Below, piece after piece: positions 17,723 to 25,289 of a stretch of DNA of 64,000 bases. Each line of letters begins with the position of its first letter. Position 1 is the first letter of the stretch. Position numbers and translations under genes: made by a program. A model generated the notes under the pieces. The model saw only the letters and a program-made list of their open reading frames with translations. It was not told where the DNA came from and did not search any database. The stretch is from JACDER01 sp963717765 (GTDB taxonomy: Bacteria > Actinomycetota > Thermoleophilia > Gaiellales > Gaiellaceae): contig CAVQWX010000005.1 of the NCBI GenBank assembly GCA_963717765.1, forward strand, positions 62,001 through 126,000. Reading direction: 5' to 3'.

Positions 17723-18303
17723 TGGCAGCCGGAGGCGAGGTCGAACGACTCTGCCGCGCCGACCGAATCCTGGTCGTGGGCCCGAGCGGAGCAGGCAAGA
17801 CGGAGCTTGCGCTTCGACTCGGCGAGCTCCTCGGTCTCCCGCTGGTCCATCTCGACGCTCATCGCTGGCAACCGGGATGGGTCGCGCTCCCCGACCCCGA
17901 CTGGCGGTCGGTGGTCGCCGAGCTGACGGGGGCACCGGAGTGGATCATGGACGGCACCTACGAGAGCACGCTCGACCTCCGCGTTCCGGCCGCCGATGCG
18001 GTGATCGTCCTCGAAGTCGGCCGCCTGAGCTGCTTCTTGGGCCTGCTCCGGAGGCGGTTTCTGAACGGAAGAAATCCACGTCCGGACGCTCCGGCAGGGC
18101 AACGGATCGACCGCGCTTTCTTGCGCTATCTCTGGCGCTATCCGGCAGCGACGCGCCCGCTGCTGCTCGCCGAGCTCCGCGAGCACGGAGACGGCAAGAC
18201 GGTCATCGTGGTTCACGGGCGCAGCCAGGTGGGCCGTCTGCTGGCGGATGTCCGGCACTTGAAGTCCGAAAGTGGTCACAGCCACCTGGCGCGTCCATAC
18301 TAA
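17722..18303 (+). CDS. P-loop kinase-like protein (adenylate-kinase/FlaR-like)
   Basis: 193 residues from an ATG overlapping the decarboxylase stop (TAATG). Walker A is LVVGPSGAGKTELALRLGEL. LVHLDAHRWQPGWVALPDPDW and WIMDGTYESTLDLRVPAADAVIVLE (in outline) are the signature of the 'DNA topology modulation protein FlaR' / small-molecule kinase group, with a lid region RRRFLNGRNPRP. Such proteins phosphorylate small molecules of unknown identity. It is the last gene of the coupled island unit, so it could be a kinase step, or a separate gene merely overlapping it. Confidence 0.82.
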   Translation: MAAGGEVERLCRADRILVVGPSGAGKTELALRLGELLGLPLVHLDAHRWQPGWVALPDPDWRSVVAELTGAPEWIMDGTYESTLDLRVPAADAVIVLEVGRLSCFLGLLRRRFLNGRNPRPDAPAGQRIDRAFLRYLWRYPAATRPLLLAELREHGDGKTVIVVHGRSQVGRLLADVRHLKSESGHSHLARPY

Positions 18304-18312
18304 GGAGACGAG

Positions 18313-18549
18313 ATGGCGGGGGAGATCGACCCGATAGGCGCTCGCAAAGACGGACTCGACGCGTTCCTGGACGAGAAGACCGCCCAAGGCTTCACGGTCG
18401 AGACGCGGAGCGACACGCACGCGATCATCTTCCGTCGCCCGAAAGGGCTGCGGCGGTTCAGGAGCGGCGACGACCCCGGTCGTTTCGTGGTGGAGGTCGA
18501 CGAGGACGGCGGCGTTACCATGCGCGAAGCCGAGCCGCGTCGGTTCTGA
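18313..18549 (+). CDS. Small conserved hypothetical protein
   Basis: 78 residues from an ATG with AAGGAGACGAG before it. The protein is soluble, with a helix (DAFLDEKTAQGFTVETRSD) followed by strands (HAIIFRRPKG, RFVVEVDEDGGVTMRE). The pattern is like short actinobacterial proteins of unknown function that pack as a two-strand hairpin. Its own ribosome binding site and the nine-base spacing from the kinase-like gene suggest separate translation. No function is assigned. Confidence 0.7.
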   Translation: MAGEIDPIGARKDGLDAFLDEKTAQGFTVETRSDTHAIIFRRPKGLRRFRSGDDPGRFVVEVDEDGGVTMREAEPRRF

Positions 18550-18605
18550 TCACGCGAAAAGGCGTCGAGCTACCAACTGCGGTGCTCATCGACGAGGAGG
18601 TGACG

Positions 18606-18704
18606 ATGGCGACAAAGGACAAGAATTCGAAGAAGGCCAATGCGAAGAAGCCGGCCCAAAAGACGCTGAAGGAGAAGCGTCAGGCGAAGAAGGACAAGAA
18701 GTAG
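18606..18704 (+). CDS. Lysine-rich 32-residue micro-protein
   Basis: The ATG is preceded by a near-perfect AGGAGGTGAC at six-base spacing. The peptide is about 40% Lys with Asn, Ala and Gln (MATKDKNSKKANAKKPAQKT at its start, ending KKDKK), strongly basic and probably disordered. Similar short Lys/Ala peptides occur in actinobacteria and may bind nucleic acid; that is inference. The strong ribosome binding site is the main reason to accept it as real. Confidence 0.65.
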   Translation: MATKDKNSKKANAKKPAQKTLKEKRQAKKDKK

Positions 18705-18707
18705 CTC

Positions 18708-19874
18708 CTACGCGGGCAGACTCTTCAGTCGGTCGCGAGCTGGTGACCGTCCAAACCAGCGGGCGGTTCGGCTCGCGCCGAATTGGTGCTTCTCGGCAAC
18801 GAGCGCGGCCGACGGTTCGTGGAAGACGCCCGTCCGCGCAGGCCCCGAGAGGAAATCGATATCGACGCGGGCGACCCGGTCGGCACCGAACTCGATGTAG
18901 CACGAGCCGCGGCCGTCGAAAGGCCCGGGCAGTTCGCTGCCCTGCAGCCTCGCGATGAGAGAGGAGGCGACGACGCGCGCCGCCCCTTCCGCGAAGACGC
19001 CCGCCTTCGGGACACCGATCGTCGCGACGTCTCCGACCGCATACACACCCGGAAACCGCGACTCGAGCGTGGCCGAGCTGACCGGGACGTAGCCATCTTC
19101 CGTCATGCCGCTCGCGACCAGAACGTCCGGCGCGCGATGCTTCGGAACACCGAGGAACAGGTCGAAGGGCACCTCGCTGCCGTCGTCGAGTATCGCGGCG
19201 CTGCGGGTCCCGTCGAGCGAGGCCACACGCCGACCGGGGACGAACTCGATACCGCGCTCGTCGAACGCCGCCAGCAGCGCTGCGGATGTGTCGGGCGACG
19301 GTGGCACCGGAGTCCCGAAGGGCATGACCAGCGAGATCTCACAGGCGTCGCGCACACCGCGCGCCGAGAGGTAGTCGTGCAACATGAGGGCTGCCTCGCT
19401 CGGCGCGGGCGGGCACTTGAACGGCGCGTCGCACACGCCGATGACCGCTCTACCCTGCGAGAAGCCGGGTAGCAGCTCCGCCAACCGCTCGGCCCCCGCG
19501 AGGGAGTAGAACTCGTTTCCCGCCCGCGCGAGCCCCGGCGTCCCTTCGATGTCGTAGTCAGCGCCGAGCGCCACGACGAGCACGTCGGCGTCGTGGATGC
19601 CGGCATCGGTCGTGACCCGGCGCGCTTCCGGATCGATCGCGACGACGGTCTCCTGCAGAAAGCGCATGCCTGGCTTCGCAATCTCGCGGTACGGGAGACG
19701 GACGTCGTCCGCCGACCGCCGTCCGAACATCACATCGAGCTTCGAGTACCCGAAGACAAACGCGTCGTTCTTGTCGATCAGGGCAACGTCGACCTCTGCG
19801 GCGACTGCTTCCGACAGCATCGTTGCCAGCTCGAGACCTCCGAAGCCCGCACCGAGGATGAGGACTCGTTGCAC
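18708..19874 (-). CDS. FAD-dependent oxidoreductase, sulfide:quinone reductase-like
   Basis: 388 residues. The N-terminal VLILGAGFGGLELATML binds FAD. DVLVVALGADYDIEGTPGL is the second flavin contact. GVCDAPFKCPPAPSEAALML matches the Cys-containing CPPAP block of SQR and flavocytochrome-c sulfide dehydrogenases. FPGVYAVGDVATIGVPKAG is the C-terminal FAD motif. The family moves electrons from sulfide or NAD(P)H to quinone at the membrane face. Only one of the SQR redox-active cysteines is evident by eye, so the substrate is not certain. It converges on the micro-protein gene with three bases between. Confidence 0.85.
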   Translation of the reverse strand: MQRVLILGAGFGGLELATMLSEAVAAEVDVALIDKNDAFVFGYSKLDVMFGRRSADDVRLPYREIAKPGMRFLQETVVAIDPEARRVTTDAGIHDADVLVVALGADYDIEGTPGLARAGNEFYSLAGAERLAELLPGFSQGRAVIGVCDAPFKCPPAPSEAALMLHDYLSARGVRDACEISLVMPFGTPVPPSPDTSAALLAAFDERGIEFVPGRRVASLDGTRSAAILDDGSEVPFDLFLGVPKHRAPDVLVASGMTEDGYVPVSSATLESRFPGVYAVGDVATIGVPKAGVFAEGAARVVASSLIARLQGSELPGPFDGRGSCYIEFGADRVARVDIDFLSGPARTGVFHEPSAALVAEKHQFGASRTARWFGRSPARDRLKSLPA

Positions 19875-19897
19875 CCGGCGATACTACTCCCCAGGCC

Positions 19898-20461
19898 TCA
19901 CTGCACAACCCGGCGCATCACGCAATTCCGCTTGCCCTTGGCGCGGATGTAGTCGAAGCCGGCCCGCTCGTACAGCAACCGTGTGCCGTTGTAGAGGACG
20001 GAGACCTTCTTGCCGCCGGTGTCGTGCGGGTATCCCTCCACAACCCCGCCGCCGGCCTGCGCAATCAGATCCACGGCACCGCGAAGAGCCTCCGCCGTCA
20101 CTCCTTTGCGGCGGTACTTCTTGTCCACGAAGATGCAGGTGATCCGGTAGTCGGGCGCCTTGTCGAGAGCGGCCTCGTACTCCTTGCGGTGGTGGATGTT
20201 CGGGAGCTCCTCCGGACTGCCGTACTGGCACCACGCGACTGCCTCTTCGCCGTCGAACACAAGCGCGGCATGTGCGCGGCCCTCCTTCACCAACCGTTTC
20301 TTGAGGGCGTGGTTGCCCTCGGCTGTGAACGTCTTCTCGGCATGGAAGGTGTGGAACCAGGTGCACCAACAGCCACCGAACACACCGTTGTGCCGCTCGA
20401 CGAGCCGCGCGAATGCGTCCCACGTATTCGCATCGAGCGGCTTGACCACGTAATCCGTCAT
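19898..20461 (-). CDS. GNAT-family N-acetyltransferase
   Basis: 187 residues from an ATG. N-terminal LVERHNGVFGGCWCTWFHTF is typical of an actinobacterial GNAT subgroup. The CoA-binding stretch is ITCIFVDKKYRRKGVTAEAL with the following helix GAVDLIAQAGGG. The C-terminus ends with the usual LLYERAGFDYI strand. Acceptor unknown. It stands alone upstream of the flavoprotein. Confidence 0.85.
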   Translation of the reverse strand: MTDYVVKPLDANTWDAFARLVERHNGVFGGCWCTWFHTFHAEKTFTAEGNHALKKRLVKEGRAHAALVFDGEEAVAWCQYGSPEELPNIHHRKEYEAALDKAPDYRITCIFVDKKYRRKGVTAEALRGAVDLIAQAGGGVVEGYPHDTGGKKVSVLYNGTRLLYERAGFDYIRAKGKRNCVMRRVVQ

Positions 20462-20629
20462 GGGTTCTCCTTGGCTCTCGTCCGGCCAGCGTAACGATGT
20501 AGACGAGAAGGGCCAGCCCCAGAAGCTCGGCGCCCGGTCGTAACGGGGCCTTACAGCACCTTTACGAGTGCGAGAGCCTTAGGAAGAGGGAGACGTACGC
20601 TCAGGAAGAAGCTGCGCTACGGGCCGGGC

Positions 20630-21013
20630 TTACCCCGACTCTCCTGCCTCGTCCTCACGTCGCTTGAGGTCGGCGACAAGCTCGAGCTCGTCAATTGCGC
20701 CGCTCGGGTCTGCGGCGCCGGGCTGCTGCAGTTCGTCCGGCGTTATCACCTCGCGAAGCGCTTCGCGCCGGGGGTTCCCGATCAAGTCCCACCAACAGTT
20801 CTCGCACACGAATATGTGGCGCTCTCCCGAATCGGGCACGCCTCCGTAGTCCTCGGCCAGCAAGAGACGGGTTGTGCGAAACGGAAACGACTGATTGCAG
20901 TAACCGCACTCGACCGGCGTCGTGTCCCCGTCCTGACTCCTCAGTAGGGCTTCTGCAAACGCGACCTGATCCTCGTCGGTCTGTTCGTCGGACGGCTTCG
21001 AGGGGATGTCCAC
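20630..21013 (-). CDS. Hypothetical protein with a zinc-ribbon-like Cys pair set
   Basis: 127 residues. Two CxxC knuckles, VECGYCNQSF and IFVCENCWWDL, are about 33 residues apart and could bind one zinc. The N- and C-termini are acidic and probably flexible. No catalytic motif is visible and no family is recognised. A nucleic-acid- or protein-binding ribbon is possible. Confidence 0.65.
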   Translation of the reverse strand: MDIPSKPSDEQTDEDQVAFAEALLRSQDGDTTPVECGYCNQSFPFRTTRLLLAEDYGGVPDSGERHIFVCENCWWDLIGNPRREALREVITPDELQQPGAADPSGAIDELELVADLKRREDEAGESG

Positions 21014-21052
21014 GCCGACACTTTAGACGGACACACGCCCGTCCCGTCAAGC

Positions 21053-21862
21053 TCAGACCGCCTGGGCCTGAACAGGGCGCCGGCGGCGAATCGCAAGCAC
21101 GATCAGGAGCACGCCTCCTGCCAGGAGAATCCCCCCGACCAGCAGCAAGCCGAGGGCGAACCACCCCAAGTGGGGTATCCGGCCGCCGAGATCTGCCTTG
21201 ACGTCGAGCCCGGGTCGGCCATCGGCATTCATGACCACTGCCGTCCAGGTTCCGCCGGACGGATCCCAGACCAGGGTTTGCGTCCCGGAGCCGTGCGTCG
21301 AGGCGACCCAGAAATTCTGCTCTCCCGGCGGCGATTCGGGCGTGCGACCGGGGAAGTCCTTGACGTCGTTGCCCCAGAAGTCGGAGATGACTGTGCGGCT
21401 CACCCCCGTGAGGTATCCCGAGACGGCGGCGGAGCGGCCGATGCCGACGAACAGCTGCTGGTCGGAGGTCGTCGGCGTGACCCGGATCCGGACGCTGTCG
21501 AGGAAGTCCGATGAGTACACCCAGTTGACCCCCTCCGATCCGAGATCCACCGGATCGGTCGCCAGCGCGTACCCCGACGCCGAGAACTCCTGCACGTCGG
21601 TGGTGACGTAGCCGCCGTCGCGCTGGAACCCGGCCCACACGGCCACGCCCCCGGCGCCGAGCAGGCCCACGGAGATCAGGATCAGGATCGCGCCGGCAAC
21701 GATGGCGATGATGCGGCCGGCGCCCCAGTCCGAAGACACCGCCTGGGTCGGGGCCTGGGCCGGCGGGGGCGGAGGCTCTGGCTCCTGCGCTGGCGCCGCC
21801 GGAGGCTGCGGTGGCGCTGGGTCGTTCTCGGACGGCGTCGGTGGAACGTTGCTCTCGTTCAT
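21053..21862 (-). CDS. Two-TM membrane protein with proline-rich cytosolic N-terminus
   Basis: 269 residues. Residues 1-45 are Pro/Ala/Glu-rich. A helix at about 48-72 (IIAIVAGAILILISVGLLGAGG) is followed by an extracytoplasmic domain of about 150 residues, then a second helix (WFALGLLLVGGILLAGGVLLI in outline) and a basic tail RRRRPVQAQ. The outside domain has repeated beta patterns (SVRIRVTPTT, LVWDPSGGTWTAVVMNAD). The architecture matches common uncharacterised actinobacterial envelope proteins. Confidence 0.7.
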   Translation of the reverse strand: MNESNVPPTPSENDPAPPQPPAAPAQEPEPPPPPAQAPTQAVSSDWGAGRIIAIVAGAILILISVGLLGAGGVAVWAGFQRDGGYVTTDVQEFSASGYALATDPVDLGSEGVNWVYSSDFLDSVRIRVTPTTSDQQLFVGIGRSAAVSGYLTGVSRTVISDFWGNDVKDFPGRTPESPPGEQNFWVASTHGSGTQTLVWDPSGGTWTAVVMNADGRPGLDVKADLGGRIPHLGWFALGLLLVGGILLAGGVLLIVLAIRRRRPVQAQAV

Positions 21863-21917
21863 CCGATGCCAAGCCTATGCCGAAATCGCGGCGAAAACTA
21901 GGGTCTGGGACTTCGAG

Positions 21918-22364
21918 CTAGAGCGACGACGTGCGCGAGGGCCGCAGCGGAGCGTACCCCCACACCTTCCCGCACTTCGAGCAGTAGATGAGGACCCGTG
22001 CGGGCGGATGTGCGGCGACGTCGGCCGAAACCACATAATCCTGGTTGCCCCAGGAGCGGTTCAGGTGGGTGAGCTGGTGGCGAGTCGTGACGCCCCCTTT
22101 GCCCTCGAGGACGATCCAGAGCTCGGGCGCCCTCTGCGTCTGGAAGTTGCGCAGCTCGAGGACCGCGTGCCCGTTCTTGCCGACGATTGCAGCCGTCCCC
22201 CGCGTCGACCAAGAGACCGAATGGAAGGCGCCGTGCGCGATCACGCCGGAGCGAACGGCGGCGCTGCTCCCGCGCGCGGCGAGCAGGCCTCCGGCGAGCC
22301 CGGCGAGTGCGACGACGACGAACGCCGTCACGATCAGGCGTCTTCGCGACATGTGCACTACCAC
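21918..22364 (-). CDS. Secreted DM13-like domain protein
   Basis: 148 residues, or 144 from the second Met. A signal anchor RRRLIVTAFVVVALAGLAGG precedes a domain reading HSVSWSTRGTAAIVGKNGHA, LELRNFQTQRAPELWIVLEG, NQDYVVSADV and VLIYCSKCGKVWGYAPL. This is the DM13 fold, a cytochrome-b561-like electron-transfer or redox module of secreted proteins whose conserved Cys lies near the end; here it is within CSKC. It is followed leftward by the protease pair but probably transcribed separately. Confidence 0.7.
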   Translation of the reverse strand: MVVHMSRRRLIVTAFVVVALAGLAGGLLAARGSSAAVRSGVIAHGAFHSVSWSTRGTAAIVGKNGHAVLELRNFQTQRAPELWIVLEGKGGVTTRHQLTHLNRSWGNQDYVVSADVAAHPPARVLIYCSKCGKVWGYAPLRPSRTSSL

Positions 22365-22403
22365 TTTGACATACGCGCGGGCTTGCCCAGCGGTTCGGCG
22401 GTC

Positions 22404-23357
22404 CTACGCCAGCTCGTCCGGAACGAGCTCGACCTCGGTCAGCCGCCCGCTTCGAATGACGGTGAGCGGGAGCGCCGCGCCGATCAGCTCGGCGACCATG
22501 AGCCGCTGCAGGTCTGTCGCGCTCTCGACGGTCTCGGCCCCGACGCCCACGATGAGGTCCTCCGGACGGAGACCCGCGCGCTCGGCCGGGCTCCCTTCGG
22601 CCACGTCCACCACCTCGATGCACGCGGAGCGGCCGAGCTCGCGCGCGAAGCGCGGAGGCAGCGGACGCGTGCCGCCGGCGATGCCAAGATAGGCACGGCG
22701 GACGCGTCCCTCCGTCATCAGCGTCCCGATCACCCGGCGAGTGCTCTCGTTGATGGGCACGGCGAGGCCGAGGCCGATCCCGGCAACGGCCGTGTTCACA
22801 CCGACGACATGGCCGTGCCCGTCGGCTAGCGCGCCGCCCGAGTTGCCCGGGTTGAGCGCCGCGTCGGTCTGGATCACGTTGTCGATCACACGTCCGCTTC
22901 CGCCGGCCGGCAAAGAGCGGCCGAGCGCCGACACGACCCCCGCGGTCACGGAGCCCGAGAACCCGTGCGGGTTGCCGATCGCGACCACGAGCTGACCCAC
23001 ACGCAGGGCCTCGGCGTCCCCGAGCTGCGCGGGGACGAGCCCGTCCCCTTCCGCCCTGAGGACGGCGAGCTCGGACAGGTCGTCGCGGCCGACGACCTCG
23101 AACTGCAGCTCCCGGCCGTCGGTAAACCCGGCGCGGCCTCCGCTCGTCCGCCCGGCCACCACGTGCGCCGAGCTGAGCATGAACCCGTCCGGGGTGAGGA
23201 CGACCGCGCTTCCGAGCCCGACGGGAACGAAGCCGCCCCGCGTGCGGCGCATGACCCGGAGGCTGGCCACGGAGGCCGAGACGCGCTCGGCGACGTCGAC
23301 GACGAGCCGCGAGTATGCGTCCAGCGCCTGTGTCTCCCGCTCGGCGATCTCGGTCAT
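22404..23357 (-). CDS. HtrA/DegP-like serine protease with PDZ domain
   Basis: 317 residues from an ATG overlapping the upstream protease stop (ATGA). The trypsin-like triad is intact: His in FMLSSAHVVAG, Asp in DDLSELAVLRA, Ser in LNPGNSGGALADG. The C-terminal PDZ runs from about residue 225 (AYLGIAGGTRPLPPRF) to the end, with AERAGLRPEDLIVGVG. No signal peptide is visible, so either it is cytosolic or the true start is elsewhere. Together with its neighbour it forms a two-protease operon divergent from an HxlR regulator. Confidence 0.87.
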   Translation of the reverse strand: MTEIAERETQALDAYSRLVVDVAERVSASVASLRVMRRTRGGFVPVGLGSAVVLTPDGFMLSSAHVVAGRTSGGRAGFTDGRELQFEVVGRDDLSELAVLRAEGDGLVPAQLGDAEALRVGQLVVAIGNPHGFSGSVTAGVVSALGRSLPAGGSGRVIDNVIQTDAALNPGNSGGALADGHGHVVGVNTAVAGIGLGLAVPINESTRRVIGTLMTEGRVRRAYLGIAGGTRPLPPRFARELGRSACIEVVDVAEGSPAERAGLRPEDLIVGVGAETVESATDLQRLMVAELIGAALPLTVIRSGRLTEVELVPDELA

Positions 23358-24226
23358 CCCAGCGTCACCTCGACCTTGCGCTCCTCGGTTCCGCGGACGA
23401 GCTCGAGCTCGAGCGCAGCTCCCGGAGCGCGGCTGTCGAGCTGGTCGTAGAGGTCGTCGATCCCGCCGATTCCGACGCCGCCGGCGCCGACGACGAGGTC
23501 GCCCTGCTCGATGCCGGCGCGCGCGGCCGGGCCGTCCTCGGCGACGCCACGAACGAGCAGGCCGTCGCGGTCGGGCAGGCCCACAGCGTGGCGCATGCGC
23601 CTCGCGACCCGCGCGGGGGCCAGAGCCAGTCCGAGGGTCGCGCGAGACGGAGACTCGCCGCGCGCGAGCGCCTGCACGTGCTCGCGCAGGTCGGCGTCCG
23701 TGGCCACGGCGACGATGAGCCCACCCTCGAGGCGGATCGTATTGATCCCGAGCAGCCGCCCCTGCTTGTCGAGCACCGGGCTTCCGGACGAGCCGCGTGG
23801 AAGCGGCGCCGTGTGCTCGATGCCCGGGCGGCGCCGTCCGCGGTGGCCGCGGAAGCTGCGCCCCGCGGACGAGACGAAGCCGAGCGTCGCGCGCACACCC
23901 CGTCCACCTGGATTCGCCACCGCGACGACGGCGGCGCCGATCCCCGGGTCGTCCCCGGCCCACTCGACCGGCTCGACGCCTCCCGTGTCGGCCGAGATGA
24001 CGGCGAGGTCACCCTCGGCGTCCAGTCCGGCGACCGTGCCACTCTCGGCACGGCCGTCCACAAACGTGACCCGCACCTGCTCCCCGCGCACGACGTGCGC
24101 GTTGGTCAGGATCTGGCCGTCGCCGATGACGACTCCCGATCCGAACCTTCCTATCCCGACCACCTTTGGCGAGGCGCCGGCTGCGACACCTGCGACGAGC
24201 CCCTCGATCTCCTGGATGACGCTCAT
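23354..24226 (-). CDS. Trypsin-like serine protease with PDZ domain (HtrA-like)
   Basis: 290 residues. The ATG follows a strong GAGAGGAGAGAAG site. The triad is His in ILTNAHVVRG, Asp in AEGDLAVISAD and Ser in PRGSSGSPVLD, with LGINTIRLEGGLIVAV after it. The PDZ (ATLGLALAPARVARRM, AARAGIEQGDLVVGAGG) ends the protein. It lacks a secretion signal. It is the first gene of the operon, and the operator palindrome at 24244-24266 lies 18 bp before its start, so it is probably controlled by the divergent HxlR protein. Confidence 0.87.
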   Translation of the reverse strand: MSVIQEIEGLVAGVAAGASPKVVGIGRFGSGVVIGDGQILTNAHVVRGEQVRVTFVDGRAESGTVAGLDAEGDLAVISADTGGVEPVEWAGDDPGIGAAVVAVANPGGRGVRATLGFVSSAGRSFRGHRGRRRPGIEHTAPLPRGSSGSPVLDKQGRLLGINTIRLEGGLIVAVATDADLREHVQALARGESPSRATLGLALAPARVARRMRHAVGLPDRDGLLVRGVAEDGPAARAGIEQGDLVVGAGGVGIGGIDDLYDQLDSRAPGAALELELVRGTEERKVEVTLG

Positions 24227-24243
24227 TTCTTCTCTCCTCTCAA

Positions 24244-24266
24244 GTAACTTGCGAGTTGCAAGTTAC
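24244..24266. promoter_or_regulatory. Palindromic operator, probable HxlR binding site
   Basis: GTAACTTG, seven bases, CAAGTTAC: a perfect 8-bp inverted repeat in the 54-bp space between the protease operon and the HxlR gene. HxlR-type winged-helix dimers bind dyads of this size, often with GTAAC/GTTAC arms. The position would let one dimer block both divergent promoters. Confidence 0.75.
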
Positions 24267-24280
24267 CATAGAGCCCTAGG

Positions 24281-24709
24281 ATGAGCGAGATGGCCACGGA
24301 ACCGGAATCGCCGCTCGCCGAGGCCGCGGCCCGCGTGGGGGACCGGTGGACGCTCTTGATCATCGAGTCGCTGCTCGACGGCCCGCTCCGCTTCGGCGAC
24401 ATCGCCGCGCGCATCGGCATCGCCTCCAACATCCTCTCGCAGCGGCTGAAGCGGCTCGAGCAGGACGCGGTGGTCCTGGCCCAGCCGTACTCCGAGCGGC
24501 CGCCGCGGTACGAGTACGAGCTGACCGCCTCGGGGCGCGAGCTTGCGGGAGCGCTGCGGCTCCTCGCCGACTGGGGCGCGCGGCACGCAGAGGGGGCGGA
24601 GCCGCTCCGCCACGGCGCCTGCGGGACGCCCCTGGAGGCCCGCTGGTACTGCCCGACCTGCGCGCGCGCCGTGGACGACGACGAGGCGACGGACGTGCAC
24701 CTGGCATGA
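24281..24709 (+). CDS. HxlR-family transcriptional regulator with C-terminal zinc ribbon
   Basis: 142 residues. The winged helix is DRWTLLIIESLLDGPLRFGD, IASNILSQRLKRLEQD and the wing PYSERPPRYEYELTASGREL, the HxlR signature. The C-terminal extension GACGTPLEARWYCPTCARAV has Cys residues that could bind a metal or sense oxidation. It is likely a repressor of the divergent protease pair through the palindrome in the intergenic space. Its TGA overlaps the lipoprotein ATG. Confidence 0.88.
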   Translation: MSEMATEPESPLAEAAARVGDRWTLLIIESLLDGPLRFGDIAARIGIASNILSQRLKRLEQDAVVLAQPYSERPPRYEYELTASGRELAGALRLLADWGARHAEGAEPLRHGACGTPLEARWYCPTCARAVDDDEATDVHLA

Positions 24710-25119
24710 GACGCGCGCTCGTGATCGCGGCGGCGCTGCTCCTCGCAGGCTGCGGACAGGCTGGGCTGGAAGCCGGGGGGCTCGTCCCCAGGCTCGAGGC
24801 CCAGGGTGTCAAGCCGACCGCGCCGCAACCCGAGCCTCCCGGCGTCCTCGAAGTGCGGTCCACCGAGTACGAAGTGCCGGGCGGTGAGCTCCACGTCTTC
24901 ACGTTCCCGGACGAGCAGGCGGCGAAGACTGCGTCCGCCCGCGTCCAGCCGGACGGTTACACGATCCAGAACACGGCGGGAATCAACCAGGCGGTCGACT
25001 GGTCGGCGCCTCCGCACTGGTACCGCGAGGGCAACAACATCGCGGTCTACCTCGGGACGTCGTCGAAGGTCACGGACGCGCTCGAACAGGCGGCCGGCCC
25101 GCAGTTCGCCGGCGCGTAG
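24706..25119 (+). CDS. Small lipoprotein
   Basis: 137 residues. A signal peptide with lipobox (MRRALVIAAALLLAGCG; Cys at about 16) is followed by a short linker and a soluble domain (TEYEVPGGELHVFTFPDEQA, NNIAVYLGTSSKVTDALEQA). It is a membrane-anchored protein of unknown function, translationally coupled to the HxlR gene by an ATGA overlap. This suggests it belongs to the same envelope or stress response as the proteases. Confidence 0.78.
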   Translation: MRRALVIAAALLLAGCGQAGLEAGGLVPRLEAQGVKPTAPQPEPPGVLEVRSTEYEVPGGELHVFTFPDEQAAKTASARVQPDGYTIQNTAGINQAVDWSAPPHWYREGNNIAVYLGTSSKVTDALEQAAGPQFAGA

Positions 25120-25289
25120 GAGGGCTCGGCGGAATGTTGCTCGTCGCCGGGGCGCGCCGCGTGGTTCGTGGCCGCGGACGCAGGGAGGAGCGGGCGTAGC
25201 CTTGTGCTACGGCCGCGACTGAGGACACGCGCCACGGGCCGCGCGGCGCGTTCCGGCGGCACAGTCCATATTTCGCCGAGCCCTCCTAT

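Noticed and set aside
1..18303. Interpretation as an ordinary exopolysaccharide locus
   Set aside because: There are three glycosyltransferases but no polymerase, flippase, chain-length regulator or initiating sugar-phosphate transferase, and GCHII, RibD, WD40 and PLP decarboxylase do not fit.
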